Of a stretch of 64,000 nucleotides of DNA, positions 1 through 10,779 are shown piece after piece (positions within the stretch are counted from its first letter, which is position 1; the number at the start of each line of letters is the position of its first letter). The notes below the pieces were generated by a model that was given only the letters and a program-made list of their open reading frames with translations, made no database searches and was not told the DNA's origin. The stretch comes from Bryobacterales bacterium (GTDB taxonomy: Bacteria; Acidobacteriota; Terriglobia; Bryobacterales; UBA6623): the NCBI GenBank assembly GCA_026713545.1, contig JAPOOG010000115.1:45951-109950 (forward strand), read 5' to 3'. Made by a program: the position numbers and the translations under genes.

Positions 1-1
1 A

Positions 2-145
2 TACATCCCCGACGACCGCACCCTCGCACGTACCCTGCGCACCGCCCGTGAAGCCCGCCAAGACACTTTCGAGGAGGGCCAGAGCGCCAAGGTGATGCGC
101 ACCCTTCTCTTCTGGCACTATGACATCCAGCCGGGGACGCGCTAG
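2..145 (+). CDS. C-terminal end of an unidentified protein (truncated by window start)
   Basis: Open frame from base 2 ending ...SAKVMRTLLFWHYDIQPGTR*, TAG immediately followed by the ATG of the next gene. Confidence 0.5.
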   Translation, partial: YIPDDRTLARTLRTAREARQDTFEEGQSAKVMRTLLFWHYDIQPGTR

Positions 146-505
146 ATGCTTTTCGGCGGCCTTTCACTGCTGTTCTGGGGACTCGCCGCCCTTCGGCTCT
201 TTCGTCCGAAGTGGTCTCCCGGTTGGGCGCTCGGCCTGTTCGGCGGACTCTCGATTCTCTTCCTGGGCTCGCTCACCGTTGAATCCGCCACGCAGACCTC
301 GCAGCAGGCAGGTGTCCTCATCGCGCCGCAGGTCATCGCCCGCACCGGGGATGGCCAGTCCTACGAACCCTCTTTCAAGAACCCCCTCCACGCCGGCACC
401 GAGTTCGTCCTCCTCGAAGTACGCAACGAGTGGAACCATATCGAACTTCCCGACGGCCGGCAGTGCTGGATTCCCACCGACAGCGCCTCGCTCGTCGCAC
501 TTTAG
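146..505 (+). CDS. BatE-like membrane protein with C-terminal SH3-like domain
   Basis: 119 aa; two hydrophobic helices then GTEFVLLEVRNEWNHIELPDGRQCWIP SH3-like segment; TAG/ATG junction with upstream gene. Confidence 0.5.
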   Translation: MLFGGLSLLFWGLAALRLFRPKWSPGWALGLFGGLSILFLGSLTVESATQTSQQAGVLIAPQVIARTGDGQSYEPSFKNPLHAGTEFVLLEVRNEWNHIELPDGRQCWIPTDSASLVAL

Positions 506-848
506 CAGCCCGTGGCGCAAGTCACGCAGGCGGCGTTACGCGCCTTGAGGCCGAGGGAGTAACGCCTGGGCACTCGAGGAATACGGCGCCGTGCTCTCCG
601 CGCAGCCGAGCCGAAATGGCGCGTAACCCTTTGGGCGACGGACATTTTTTTGTTCCAACGGCGGTTCTGAGCTTGCTGCCCAGCGCGACCACGGAGTCGA
701 CCGTCTAATGCCGTCGGCTTTATCGTTCGCTTTTCCTTCGCGAGGAGGAGATCGACCCGGATCTCCATGCTCCTCACTCCGCGCCGAATGACCGCAGAAG
801 CCCGCCACGCTTTTTCCTTCGTACCACGGGACTTCCACCACGGGCTGC
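505..848. repeat. Dispersed repeat family A, copy A1
   Basis: Inverted ends GCAGCCCGTGGCGCAAGTC (505-523) / GACTTCCACCACGGGCTGC (830-848); shares long blocks with 6264-6492, 10481-10765 and 12087-12370. Confidence 0.85.
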
Positions 849-871
849 AAGCGCTCAGGTAATCTGTACAC

Positions 872-1690
872 ATGCTACGCCTAGCCCTCGCTCTCGTCCT
901 CAGCATCCCCCTGGCCGCCCAGCACAAGGTCTCGACCTATCAAGCCGGGCGCACGCTCGATTCCATCCGGGTCGACGGCAACCTCTCTGAGTTCACCTGG
1001 GCCGGGCTCCCTCGCGTCGGCCGCTTCACCAACATTCGCCAAGCCGACCAAATCAACGCCTCACCCACCGAAGCCGCTGTCGCATGGGACGACCGCAACC
1101 TGTACGTCGCCTTCGCCTGCATCGACCCGACTCCTTGGAGCACCATGTACAAGCGCGACAGCCGGCTCTGGGAACAGGAGGTCGTAGAGGTCTTCCTCGA
1201 TCCTGACGGCGATGGCAAGAACTACCCCGAGATCGAGGTCAGTCCTCATAATGTCGTCGTCGACCTGTTGATCCCCCAACGCGGCGTCTCGGCCAACGAC
1301 GCCATCGAATGGGACATCGAAGGCCTCCGCACGGCCGTCGGCAAGCACGCCGCAGGCTGGACGGTCGAGATCGCCATTCCGTGGACATCGCTGCGAGAAG
1401 CGGGCGTGCAGCGCAGGCCCAACGTCGGCGACAAATGGCGCGCCGGACTTTACCGCATCGAGCGGCCGGGAGGCGCTCCCGTCGGCAGGGAGGTCGCCGC
1501 CCTCCGGAGGAAACTCACTGCATCCGGAGAGGCAGAGAAGAAGACCATCCAGGCCGAAATCGAAAAGCTCACCGAAGGACGGCAGTGGCTGGCGTGGTCA
1601 CCCACCCGTGTCGAGTACGGCTTCCATGACCCCGAGCGTTTCGGGAATATCGAGTTCGTCCTCAAGCCCCACACCAAGAACGCCCGCTGA
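872..1690 (+). CDS. Secreted carbohydrate-binding family 9-like protein
   Basis: Signal peptide MLRLALALVLSIPLAAQ; CBM9-like pattern AAVAWDDRNLYVAFACIDPTPW...EEVVEVFLDPDGDGKNYPEIEVSPHN. Confidence 0.75.
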   Translation: MLRLALALVLSIPLAAQHKVSTYQAGRTLDSIRVDGNLSEFTWAGLPRVGRFTNIRQADQINASPTEAAVAWDDRNLYVAFACIDPTPWSTMYKRDSRLWEQEVVEVFLDPDGDGKNYPEIEVSPHNVVVDLLIPQRGVSANDAIEWDIEGLRTAVGKHAAGWTVEIAIPWTSLREAGVQRRPNVGDKWRAGLYRIERPGGAPVGREVAALRRKLTASGEAEKKTIQAEIEKLTEGRQWLAWSPTRVEYGFHDPERFGNIEFVLKPHTKNAR

Positions 1691-1812
1691 CCTACAGTTC
1701 TTTCTACCTGAAGAGGCACCGTCCGCAGGGAACGCATCGAGGAGTTCGAAGCTGCTTAGCAAAGAGACGGGAGTGGGTGAGGTTCGAACCGGCCGAGCGC
1801 GGGCCAGCCAAG

Positions 1813-3126
1813 TCACGCCTCTTCGTAGAACCATTTCAAAGGCAGAATGTGCAGCCGCCGGGGGAGCGAACTCAGCAGATGCCCAGTAGACGTTCGTCGG
1901 CTTCGGTCTTTCGTAAGATGCTTCCACTTGTCGGGCACCCGATACGTTCCCCACGGATCGACACGATACCAATAGTCATGCTCGATGAACACTTCTTCAC
2001 CGAAGATCCAGAAGTTCGGATACGAAGCGCGTAGACGTCCTCCGATCGGGTTGTCGGGGATCGGGTCGTAGGGCTTGATCGCCGAACCCGGCCGCACGAA
2101 CTGCGGTGGTTCCGGATCGGAAACGCGCGGTGACTCGTCCATTCCGGGACTGACGTGAATGTTGCGGAAATTCGTCCAGGTACGGCCGCCGTTCGTCGAA
2201 ATCGCGGCGGACAACCGGCAGCGTCCCCAAGCCTCGCGGTGTTCCTGGGCTGTCACCTGATTCCACACCACCATCAAATCGCCGGTTGAAGGAATTCGTC
2301 TCACGCGGATAGGCGCGTTCGCCGAGTTGAGCTCGCTCAACTCCGGGAGCGTCCAGTGCACACCGCCGTCGTCAGAGAAGGTCTGGACGGCGCGCACCTG
2401 CGCGCAGCGGGCCAGGCACAGGATGCGGCCGTCTTTCGTCTCAGCGGCAGTCGGTTCATGCATCGAGTCGAGGTTGCCGTAACCCTGGTCGATCCACAGC
2501 ATCAGATCGCCGTCGCTCGCCTGCCACGTTTGGCCTTCATCGTCGGAGTAGAAGAACTTGGTCGGTGAAACGTTCTCCGGGCTCCAGAGATGACCGATGC
2601 CCCGCTCCTGCCCTTCAACCAGAGGCTTGGGATGCAACTCCGCCACGCGGCTACTTCCGTAAGATGGCCAGAGCAGGCGGCCGCTGCTGAGCTGAATCAT
2701 CGTGTCATTCAGCGCGTACCAGTTGACGATGCCGGGAGCCGAGACGAGCACTTCGGGCGTCCATGTCTCGCCCTCGTCATACGACTTCCGAAAGAAAAGC
2801 CCGCGTTGAGATTGTTGAAGAAGACGGCGGGTTGTTGCCCGGCCCCGGTCCGGCAACTCATCCGCGCGGACAGGGCGGTAACTCGTGACGCCGATCGCGC
2901 CCGATTGCAGCCGCAGCACGCCTACCGGATCGGATTCAGCGATGATCTGCTCGCCATTGTCGAGCACGGGCTCCGGCTCACTCCAGGTGATGCCACGGTC
3001 CTCGGAATAGAACTTCAGCATCCCCCGGATGATGCCCATCAAGCGGCCATCCTTCAGCTCGACAAGACCACCCTTTTGCGGTGGGTATTCGAGGAAGCGC
3101 TCAGTGCGGGGTTCGATCATCCCCAT
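1813..3126 (-). CDS. Sialidase/BNR-repeat family protein
   Basis: Asp-box-like motifs SEDRGITW, SYDEGETW, SDDEGQTW, SDDGGVHW, STNGGRTW. Confidence 0.75.
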   Translation of the reverse strand: MGMIEPRTERFLEYPPQKGGLVELKDGRLMGIIRGMLKFYSEDRGITWSEPEPVLDNGEQIIAESDPVGVLRLQSGAIGVTSYRPVRADELPDRGRATTRRLLQQSQRGLFFRKSYDEGETWTPEVLVSAPGIVNWYALNDTMIQLSSGRLLWPSYGSSRVAELHPKPLVEGQERGIGHLWSPENVSPTKFFYSDDEGQTWQASDGDLMLWIDQGYGNLDSMHEPTAAETKDGRILCLARCAQVRAVQTFSDDGGVHWTLPELSELNSANAPIRVRRIPSTGDLMVVWNQVTAQEHREAWGRCRLSAAISTNGGRTWTNFRNIHVSPGMDESPRVSDPEPPQFVRPGSAIKPYDPIPDNPIGGRLRASYPNFWIFGEEVFIEHDYWYRVDPWGTYRVPDKWKHLTKDRSRRTSTGHLLSSLPRRLHILPLKWFYEEA

Positions 3127-3328
3127 GACGCCTCCGTCAAGAATTCCGGCGCTCCTTCAGACGATCCGATGTTCAAAATAAACCGGTTCAATCGAGTTCC
3201 ACACGGCTCGGAGACTGGCTTTTTCGTCGGTCGTGCAGCTCGGGCCGCTACGAACAAGAACGCAACCCTCAGCCACAGGGAAGCCCGTTGCAGCAGCGCG
3301 CCGCACTTCTCAAGAAGGGTCATGTCGT

Positions 3329-4558
3329 TCACGAATAGAGCCAGTCCACCGGCAGCACGTGCAGCTTCTGATACACATCCCGCTTCTCGCTCGACCACAA
3401 GTTCGGCCGGAACCAATGGTCGTGGTCAATGTAGACCTTATCCCCAAAAAAGTGCACGTTCGGATACGATGCCCGGATGTATCCCTTGATCGGGTTGTTA
3501 GGCACCGTGCCGGGCGATGTGTCCGACCCTGTGCGCACGAAACGAGGCGGATCCGTGTCTTCAACGCGGCGGCTGTCATCCATGCCGGGCGAAAGCTCGA
3601 GAGTCTTGAAGTACCGCCACGACCGGCCCGAGTCTTGCGAGATCGCGGTCGACAGGCGGCTGCGTCCGTAGCCGTCGCGGTGCTCCTTGGCCGTCACCTG
3701 ATTCCACACGATCAACAGATCACCCGTCGACGGAATCCGCGCCAAGCGAACGGGTGCATTCGAGTTGTTGAGGTCGGTCATCTCGACCAGCGTCCACCTT
3801 GCGCCGCCATCGCTCGAATAACTCCGCAACACGCGCATGTTGGTCGAGCGAGCCAGCATGATCAGACGCCCGTCAGCCGTTTCTGCAACACAAGCCTCAC
3901 CGCAAGGCGCCGAACCGCCGTGGCCCAAGTCTTTCCAGTGGAAGAGCGCACCCGTCGCATTCCACGTCTCGCCCTCATCGTCGGAATAGAGCATGTGCGT
4001 GGCGTAGTACTCCGGCAGCCACGTATGCCCAATTCCCTTTGGCCGCCCTACATAGTTGTGCGAAAAGCTCGTGTACGCAGGTAGGATCAGTCGGCCGTCC
4101 GAAAGCTGCGTCAAGCTGCCATGAAAAGCGTAGAGGTCGTCGCCAGGCAGCGGCGTCACGCAGGTCTCGGCCGACCAACTGCGTCCCTCGTCCACTGATG
4201 TCCGGAAGAAGATCTCCTGGCGGCGGTCGTTGTTGACCGGCTGCCAGCGTCCGTAGCAGAGCCCCACCCTGCCCGACCGCAAGCGAAGCAAACCGAGCAC
4301 GTGGGAGTTGCTTTTGACGGGCCGGCCTTTGCCAGGAATTGACGAGTCCAACACCTCGCGGGTCTGTGACCAGCGCTGTGCCCCGTCATCAGAGACCGAA
4401 TAAACCAAGCCGCGCCCGGCCAGAACGAGCCGGCCGTCGTCACGCTGGAACATGTCCCCTTTGAACGGAATTTTCAGTGGCTTGCTCTCGTTCGCTGCGA
4501 GCAGGCCGGACCCGGCCAACACGAGAGTCCCAGTCCGTAGAAAGTCACGCCGGTTCAT
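3329..4558 (-). CDS. Sialidase/BNR-repeat family protein with TAT-like signal
   Basis: MNRRDFLRTGTLVLAGSG leader; Asp-boxes SVDEGRSW, SDDEGETW, SSDGGARW, SQDSGRSW; paralogue of 1813-3126. Confidence 0.78.
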   Translation of the reverse strand: MNRRDFLRTGTLVLAGSGLLAANESKPLKIPFKGDMFQRDDGRLVLAGRGLVYSVSDDGAQRWSQTREVLDSSIPGKGRPVKSNSHVLGLLRLRSGRVGLCYGRWQPVNNDRRQEIFFRTSVDEGRSWSAETCVTPLPGDDLYAFHGSLTQLSDGRLILPAYTSFSHNYVGRPKGIGHTWLPEYYATHMLYSDDEGETWNATGALFHWKDLGHGGSAPCGEACVAETADGRLIMLARSTNMRVLRSYSSDGGARWTLVEMTDLNNSNAPVRLARIPSTGDLLIVWNQVTAKEHRDGYGRSRLSTAISQDSGRSWRYFKTLELSPGMDDSRRVEDTDPPRFVRTGSDTSPGTVPNNPIKGYIRASYPNVHFFGDKVYIDHDHWFRPNLWSSEKRDVYQKLHVLPVDWLYS

Positions 4559-4654
4559 TGAGATGCCTCTATTCTAATGGGCAACGCGCTAATGCGCATG
4601 GAGAGGATCGCACCTATCAACGCTATACAGAAAGTTCCCCTGTTCGTGCAATCC

Positions 4655-5020
4655 AGAACGTTCTCCTTTCTCAGCATGGGTTCATTTGGCGTTCGCCGCG
4701 GCGGAACGAGCCCGGAGGGGGGCGGGAGCGGCGGCGAACGGCGCTCGTCGTGAGGCCGACCGAGAACGGCGGACGGAACGGGAACACCGGCTCAGGAGCA
4801 ATGTGCCGCCCATTCCGCGCCATAGCCGCAACAAAGCAAGCAGGAAAGCAGTGACTGGGCGGCGGGCGGGCGGTCTGGGCGGGGGATTTCTGGTTGCGCG
4901 GCCCCTTCGCATGCACGGCGAACCGAACGACCATAAAGGCCGTGATTCGTGTCTCGTGATTGGTGACCCACACGGACTGCACCTCGTCACTTGGTGATAA
5001 AGGCAGGACAGGATTCCCGC
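4655..5020 (-). repeat. Dispersed repeat family B, copy B1
   Basis: CTCAGCATGGGTTCATTTGGCGTTCGCCGC...GAACGAGCCCGGAGG...GGCGAACGGCGCTCGTC shared with 14111 and 56258 regions. Confidence 0.75.
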
Positions 5021-5073
5021 CGCGTGTCGAGACAAAATCCGCGTAACGGTGTCTGATACACTCCTGTCGCGCG

Positions 5074-6264
5074 ATGAAAATTCGTAATGTCCGAGTAACA
5101 GCACTGCGGTTTGTGTATCCCGAGGACGAGGCATTCCATTTTGCGGGCGGGCGGTGCACGGGACGGCTGACCTGTCTTGTTCGCGTCGAGTGCGATACCG
5201 GCGACGTTGGCCTCGGTTCGGTTTACTCTCACCCGGACCTGGTACGGGCCATCATAGAAGACCAACTCAGCGACTTCCTCATCGGAGAAGATCCGCTAGA
5301 GGTCGAAAAACTCTGGCAGCGCATGTACGGAGTAACGCGCTGGTATGGCAGAAAAGGGGCAGCGGTCTCGGCGTTGGGCGGAATCGACATGGCCCTCTGG
5401 GATCTGCGCGGCAAAGCGGAAGGCAAACCCCTCTATCAAATGCTCGGAGCGCAACGGGATTCGGTTCGCGCTTATGCAAGCGGACTGCTTTGGAAGTACG
5501 ATCCCAGAGATCTCGGTGACGAAGCCGAGCGACATCTCGCTAACGGTTTTCGTGCCATGAAGACGCGTCTCGGGCGCAACTACGAGTACGACTCAGAAGC
5601 ATTGCACATCTTCCGCAAAGTACTTTCAGGCAAAGCGCGCTTGCATGTCGATGGCAACGGGCGCTATTCACTCGAGCAGGCGCAACGCATGATCCCCGAG
5701 TTCAAAGAAACCGATGTCTTCTGGCTGGAAGAGCCGTTCCCGCCGGATGACGTAGACAACTACCTGGCGCTGAAGCCCGCAATGGGCACTATTCCCTTGG
5801 CGGCCGGCGAGAACGAATTCGGACTCCAGGGCTTTCGCGAGCTCATCGATCGCGGCATGGTGCATATCGTTCAGCCGGATTGCTGCCGCGCCGGAGGAAT
5901 CAGCGAGTCACGACGAATCGGTGAACTGGCCGTCAAGGCGGGATTGCGTGTCGCACCGCACACCTGGAGCGACGCGGTCGCGCTGGTGGGCAACATGCAT
6001 GTCGTGGCCTCGCTGCCGAACGCGATTTGCGTCGAAGTCGACCAGACGGGAAATCCGTTCATCGACAAACTGCTCGTCAACCAGCTCGTCGTTGTCGACG
6101 GCGAGATCGCCATGCCCCAGGGACCCGGGCTCGGGATCGAGCTGGATGAGGATGTTGTCGAACGTTACGCCCTACCGCCGGGCGAGCCGGTTCCCGAAGG
6201 CAACTATTCGGATATGGTGTTCGGGAGACGACACCACTCGCCGGCAGGTCCTTACGAGACATAG
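5074..6264 (+). CDS. Mandelate racemase/muconate lactonizing enzyme family protein (probable sugar-acid dehydratase)
   Basis: Enolase-superfamily motifs MKTRLG, VDGNGRY, LEEPFPPDD, AAGENEFG, QPDCCRAGGISESRRI, APHTWSD. Confidence 0.88.
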   Translation: MKIRNVRVTALRFVYPEDEAFHFAGGRCTGRLTCLVRVECDTGDVGLGSVYSHPDLVRAIIEDQLSDFLIGEDPLEVEKLWQRMYGVTRWYGRKGAAVSALGGIDMALWDLRGKAEGKPLYQMLGAQRDSVRAYASGLLWKYDPRDLGDEAERHLANGFRAMKTRLGRNYEYDSEALHIFRKVLSGKARLHVDGNGRYSLEQAQRMIPEFKETDVFWLEEPFPPDDVDNYLALKPAMGTIPLAAGENEFGLQGFRELIDRGMVHIVQPDCCRAGGISESRRIGELAVKAGLRVAPHTWSDAVALVGNMHVVASLPNAICVEVDQTGNPFIDKLLVNQLVVVDGEIAMPQGPGLGIELDEDVVERYALPPGEPVPEGNYSDMVFGRRHHSPAGPYET

Positions 6265-6492
6265 CAGCCCGTAATGCAAGTCACGCGTGCGGCGTTACGC
6301 GCCGGAGGCCGATTGCGTAACGCCTAGCCGTTCCAGGAACGCAGTGCCGCACTCTCCGCGCTTTTTCCTTCGCTTTTTCCTTCGCAAGGAGGAGATCGAC
6401 CCGGATCGCCATTCTCCTCACTCCGCGCCGAGCGACCACAGAAGCCCGCCGCGCTTTTTCCTTCGTACCACGGGACTTCCACCACGGGCTGC
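6264..6492. repeat. Dispersed repeat family A, copy A2
   Basis: Inverted ends GCAGCCCGTAATGCAAGTC / GACTTCCACCACGGGCTGC; internal GGCGTTAC...GTAACGCC hairpin as in A1. Confidence 0.85.
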
Positions 6493-6509
6493 CCGCCGCT
6501 ACCGGCGGC

Positions 6510-8120
6510 TTATCGTTGCGCGATGAGGCGCCCGGATGACTCGAGCAGTTCCTTCGCTTCGGGTAACAGATCGAGAGCTTTCTGGACATCCGGATCAAGC
6601 GTGTGCTTGACGTACTCGCCTTCGTGGAGGTCGTAGGCCGATACGTAAACCTCGCGCTTGAGCGTGCGTTTGATATAGTCGGCGTTCTCAGAAAAGTCCG
6701 CTTCGGAGAACTCGACCTTCTCGCGGTAGAGAAATTGCCGGAACTCTTCGAGAACCGCGTCCGTAGGTTCCCAGTTCGGTTCGAGTTTGGGACGCTGGAG
6801 CGTGTATTCCTGCGCGAATGTCTGCAGTGAGTACGAACGCCAGAGCGTGACCTGAAACTCGTTGAGTTTGGTTTCCGCGATCCGCACGTCGGGAGCAATC
6901 CCGCCGCCGCCGTAGACGCGGCGGCCCTGTTCGGTCAACTTGACCTCGTCCGTCCTGGGCTCATACTTGTCGCTGCACGGATCGGAATAGTACTTCCACA
7001 GCGACACGTCATCATAGCTACGTTGAATCAACCGGCCGCTCGGGGTGTAGTATCGCGCGGTCGTAAGAGCGAGTCCGGCTGTTTTCCCCATCGGATATAC
7101 CGTTTGGACGAGGCCCTTGCCAAATGTCGGCGTCCCTACGATCAGAGCCCGGTCATGGTCCTGCAGAGCACCTGCGACGATCTCCGACGCGGAGGCGGAA
7201 TCACAATCAACCATCACCACCATGGGGAACACCTCGCCCCCATTGCCGCGCTTGGCTTTGTATTTCCGCTCGGGGGAGGATCGTCCGTAGTGGGAGACAA
7301 TCGTTTTACCCCGCTCCAAGAACTTATCGGAAACGTAGACGCCCTCGCTCAGCAAGCCGCCGCGATTTTTTCGAAGGTCGAGAACCAACCCGTTCAAGCC
7401 TTTCTCTCGGAAATCAGCAAGGGCTTTATCGAGTTCCTTGCCAGTGGTTTCATTGAAGCGGTCGATCCGGATAAAACCGATTCCCGGCTTGATGAAAAAC
7501 GATGAGGAGATGCTGGGGTAGGGGATCGATGCACGCGTAACCTCGAAGTTCAACATGTCGTCGACACCCCGCCGAACGACGCCGATCTTCACTTGCGTTC
7601 CCGCTGGACCGCGCAACCGCCTTGCCACTTCGCCGACGTTCAGGCCGTCCATCGCCTCCCCGTCGACCTCGGCGATCACGTCTCCTGGCCGCAGACCCGC
7701 CTTGTAAGCCGGTGTCTTCGGAAACGGAGCGACAACAACCGTATTTCCGTTTCGGGGCGCGATCTGCATCCCAACACCCGCGTACTGTCCCTTTTGCTCG
7801 TCGCGCAACTGCCGGAATGAATCCGGATCGAAGAACTGCGAGTGCGGGTCCAGAGTGTGGAGCAGATTGGGAATCGCCCCGCTGAAAATCGCCCTCTCCG
7901 AATCGATCTGGTCGGCGTAGTTCCGTTCGACGACGGCGAGCACGTCCGTAAAACGTTTGATCGAATCAGCGACCGCACCCTCGGAAGCGGCAGAAGCCAC
8001 TACCACATGCGAGCCGAAGACACCTCCCAGCAGCGAACAGCACAGAATGGCGGCCGGCAAAGTCAGCAGCAGCCTACGCTTCTCAGGATTCATACGGATA
8101 ATGCTCGACAAGAGGAGCAC
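6510..8120 (-). CDS. S41 family C-terminal processing peptidase (PDZ-containing)
   Basis: PDZ segment GVGMQIAPRNGNTVVVAPFPKTPAYKAGLRPGDVIAEVDG; catalytic region DCDSASASEIVAGALQDHDRALIVGTPTFGKGLVQT. Confidence 0.92.
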   Translation of the reverse strand: MLLLSSIIRMNPEKRRLLLTLPAAILCCSLLGGVFGSHVVVASAASEGAVADSIKRFTDVLAVVERNYADQIDSERAIFSGAIPNLLHTLDPHSQFFDPDSFRQLRDEQKGQYAGVGMQIAPRNGNTVVVAPFPKTPAYKAGLRPGDVIAEVDGEAMDGLNVGEVARRLRGPAGTQVKIGVVRRGVDDMLNFEVTRASIPYPSISSSFFIKPGIGFIRIDRFNETTGKELDKALADFREKGLNGLVLDLRKNRGGLLSEGVYVSDKFLERGKTIVSHYGRSSPERKYKAKRGNGGEVFPMVVMVDCDSASASEIVAGALQDHDRALIVGTPTFGKGLVQTVYPMGKTAGLALTTARYYTPSGRLIQRSYDDVSLWKYYSDPCSDKYEPRTDEVKLTEQGRRVYGGGGIAPDVRIAETKLNEFQVTLWRSYSLQTFAQEYTLQRPKLEPNWEPTDAVLEEFRQFLYREKVEFSEADFSENADYIKRTLKREVYVSAYDLHEGEYVKHTLDPDVQKALDLLPEAKELLESSGRLIAQR

Positions 8121-8326
8121 GAACGGGCAACCACAAGTATATCAAGCCCTGCTCCGTGTCGAATCGGCGCCGCGCCTGCCGGCGCCTCTCGATGCCGCCA
8201 TGGAAGCAAATGTTGTGCACAGAGGGACAGTGGATCGAGTCAATATCAAGCTGGCCTTAAGAACTTCGGGGGCTTTTCCGGCCTTGCCGAACTCATGGTC
8301 AACCGCTTTGTCCCCACCCTGTTGGA

Positions 8327-10462
8327 CTAGCTTGAGACGGTCTGCATGGAGTCACGGCTCACAAGCTGTTTCTTCAGTTCTTCCGGATCCGTTGCCGGTT
8401 GCCGGCAAACGTAGTTGCGGCAGACGTAGGCAGTCGGCCTCGCGTCGATCTGGGCGCGGGCAGCCAACAGCGGGACGCGTTCGGATGTCTCGGCATCGGC
8501 GGGGTCAAGCCGGGCGACAATCTTGTTCGGCAGGTAAGCGCCATAGACAGCGTTCAGCAGTGCTCGTGTCCGCGGGTCGCCGGGAGCACCGACCACAGCG
8601 ATCTCCTGAAAACCATCGTGCCACGCCGCGATGCCGGTCAAGAGGCGCTCGTGCTGGAAGGGTTGGCGATCCGGACCAGCGCCGAACACCTCGAGCATCG
8701 CCGCCGCTCTCTCGCGGTAGTCCTTCCGATCGTGCAGGATGGCGAGTTTCTGGAGATTCAGAAGCATCACTGAATTCCCCGAGGGGATCGCGCCGTCATG
8801 GGCTGTCTTGCTGCGGACCAAGAGGTCCTCATGATCCGAGGCAGTGAAGAAAAAACCCCCGGCCTGCTTGTCCCAGTAGAACTCGATCAGGAAATCGGTC
8901 AACGACTCGGCTTCATCCAGCCAACGAACTTCGCCACTCCACTCGTACAGGCCCAGCAGCCCTTCGACAAGAAACGCATAGTCCGTGCTGTACGCCTTGA
9001 GGCGAGCCTTGCCCTTACCGTATGCGGCGAACAGACGTCCGCCGTCGCGCATTTCATGCAGTACGAACTCGGCCGCCGCCGCCGCCGCTTCGCCGTAGCG
9101 CGCCTCTTCGAGCACGGCCGCTCCTTTGGCGAGCGCGGTGATCATCAGTCCGTTCCAACCGGCCAGAATCTTATCGTCGAGGCCGGGTCGGACGCGCTGT
9201 TCCCTCACTGCGAGCAGCTTTGACCGGCCTACATCAATGACACGAGCGACCTCCTCGATGCTGAGATTCTCGGCCTTGGCGATGACTTCGATCGGGCGGC
9301 TCACGTGCAAGATATTCTTCGGGCCGTACGGAACATGCTGGTCGCCGGGATGATTCCAATTGCCGACCGTGGTAGCCCCGTAGTGCGAAGCGAAGATGTG
9401 GCCGTGCCGCTCGCCGAGAATTTCCTCGATCTGCTCCAAGGTCCAGATGAAAAACTTGCCTTCGAGACCTTCGCTGTCGGCGTCCTCACTCGAGTAGAAC
9501 GCGCCTTCCGGGCTACGCAGGTCGCGCAGCACGTACTCGAAGATGCCGCGCGCTTTCCGCTCGCACAGCTTCCGCAACTCAGGATGACCGGTCGCCTGCA
9601 GCCCATCCAGATAGATCGAGCTCACCAGCCCCTGGTCATAGAGCATCTTCTCGAAGTGCGGGACAAGCCATTTCGGGTCCGTCGAGTAGCGATGGATGCC
9701 GCCGCCGAGCTGATCGTAGATGCCGCCGTTCCCCATCTGCTGCAGTGTCAGTTCCACCTCTCTCAGGTAGGCGTGATGACCCGTGTGAGCGTATTGGCGA
9801 AGCAGCAGGTCCATCGACTGGCTTGGCGGAAACTTGTTTGTGCCGCTGGCAACGCCCCCGAGTTGGTGGTCATAGGCTTGCAGGATGCGGTCCGCGGCCG
9901 TGCTGACTTGCTCACGGTTCGGGATGCCGCTTGCTCCACCGCTCGCATGCAACTGCCGCACGGCCTGAACAACTCGTTCGCTATCCCTCGAAAGTTCCTC
10001 TCCCTTGTCTCTCCAGGACTGAGCGATATAGGCCACGATCGTCTTGAAGCCCGGACGTCCATAGGCGTTGTTCCTGGGGAAATAGGTTCCGGCGTAAACC
10101 GGCTTGAGGTCAGGCGTGAGGAAGACACTCATCGGCCAGCCACCGTGACCGCCGGTGTAAAGCATCGTGGCGCTCATATAGATTTCGTCGAGGTCCGGGC
10201 GCTCTTCGCGATCCACCTTGATCGATATGTAGTCACGGTTGAGGATCGCCGCCACCTCCTCGTCCTCGAAACTCTCGTGCTCCATGACGTGGCACCAGTG
10301 GCACGCGGCGTACCCGATGCTGAGGAAGATCAGACGGTTCTCTTGGCGCGCCCTGGCGAGTGCTTCCCCTCCCCACGGATACCAGTTCACGGGGTTGTGA
10401 GCATGCTGCAGCAGATACGGGCTGGCTTCGTTAACGAGCGCGTTGGTGTGTTGTGAGGGCAT
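8327..10462 (-). CDS. Thioredoxin domain-containing protein, DUF255/YyaL family
   Basis: [45 protein letters not shown] and six-hairpin-like C-terminal region. Confidence 0.93.
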   Translation of the reverse strand: MPSQHTNALVNEASPYLLQHAHNPVNWYPWGGEALARARQENRLIFLSIGYAACHWCHVMEHESFEDEEVAAILNRDYISIKVDREERPDLDEIYMSATMLYTGGHGGWPMSVFLTPDLKPVYAGTYFPRNNAYGRPGFKTIVAYIAQSWRDKGEELSRDSERVVQAVRQLHASGGASGIPNREQVSTAADRILQAYDHQLGGVASGTNKFPPSQSMDLLLRQYAHTGHHAYLREVELTLQQMGNGGIYDQLGGGIHRYSTDPKWLVPHFEKMLYDQGLVSSIYLDGLQATGHPELRKLCERKARGIFEYVLRDLRSPEGAFYSSEDADSEGLEGKFFIWTLEQIEEILGERHGHIFASHYGATTVGNWNHPGDQHVPYGPKNILHVSRPIEVIAKAENLSIEEVARVIDVGRSKLLAVREQRVRPGLDDKILAGWNGLMITALAKGAAVLEEARYGEAAAAAAEFVLHEMRDGGRLFAAYGKGKARLKAYSTDYAFLVEGLLGLYEWSGEVRWLDEAESLTDFLIEFYWDKQAGGFFFTASDHEDLLVRSKTAHDGAIPSGNSVMLLNLQKLAILHDRKDYRERAAAMLEVFGAGPDRQPFQHERLLTGIAAWHDGFQEIAVVGAPGDPRTRALLNAVYGAYLPNKIVARLDPADAETSERVPLLAARAQIDARPTAYVCRNYVCRQPATDPEELKKQLVSRDSMQTVSS

Positions 10463-10480
10463 GGCCTAAAGGGGATCTTA

Positions 10481-10765
10481 GCAGCGCGTGCAAAAAATCA
10501 CTTGGGCGTCGTTACGCGCCTCGGGGCCGATTGCGTGACGCATGGCCGTTCCAGCAATGCGGCGCTGCCCTTTCCGCGCAGCCGAGCGGAAGCGGCGCGC
10601 AACCCTTTGAGCGACGGACTTTTTTGTTCCAACGGCGGTTCCGAGCATGCCGCCCAGCGTGACCATGGAGCCGACCGCCTAAGGTCGTCGGCTTTGCCGT
10701 TCGCTTTTTCCTTCGCAAGGAGGAGATCACCCGGATCGAAGGTCCTCCTCACTTCGGCCTGCGGG
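10481..10765. repeat. Dispersed repeat family A, copy A3 (right end truncated)
   Basis: GCAGCGCGTG left end and internal blocks TTACGCGCC..., TTTTTTGTTCCAACGGCGGTTC, AAGGAGGAGATCACCCGGATCG; no recognisable right inverted end. Confidence 0.75.
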
Positions 10766-10779
10766 TCTTGACGGCGGCG

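Noticed and set aside
502-927. Track ORFs across family A repeats (e.g. ...WWKSRGTKEKA..., ...SVAQRVTRHFGSAARR...), also 6281-6898, 10478-10666 and 12086-12436
   Set aside because: The recurring peptides come from the non-coding repeat in several frames. They have no consistent start and overlap the inverted ends.
1770-1800. GGTTCGAACC resembling a tRNA T-loop
   Set aside because: No acceptor, D or anticodon stems can be formed upstream. A similar sequence near 30462 lies inside psd.
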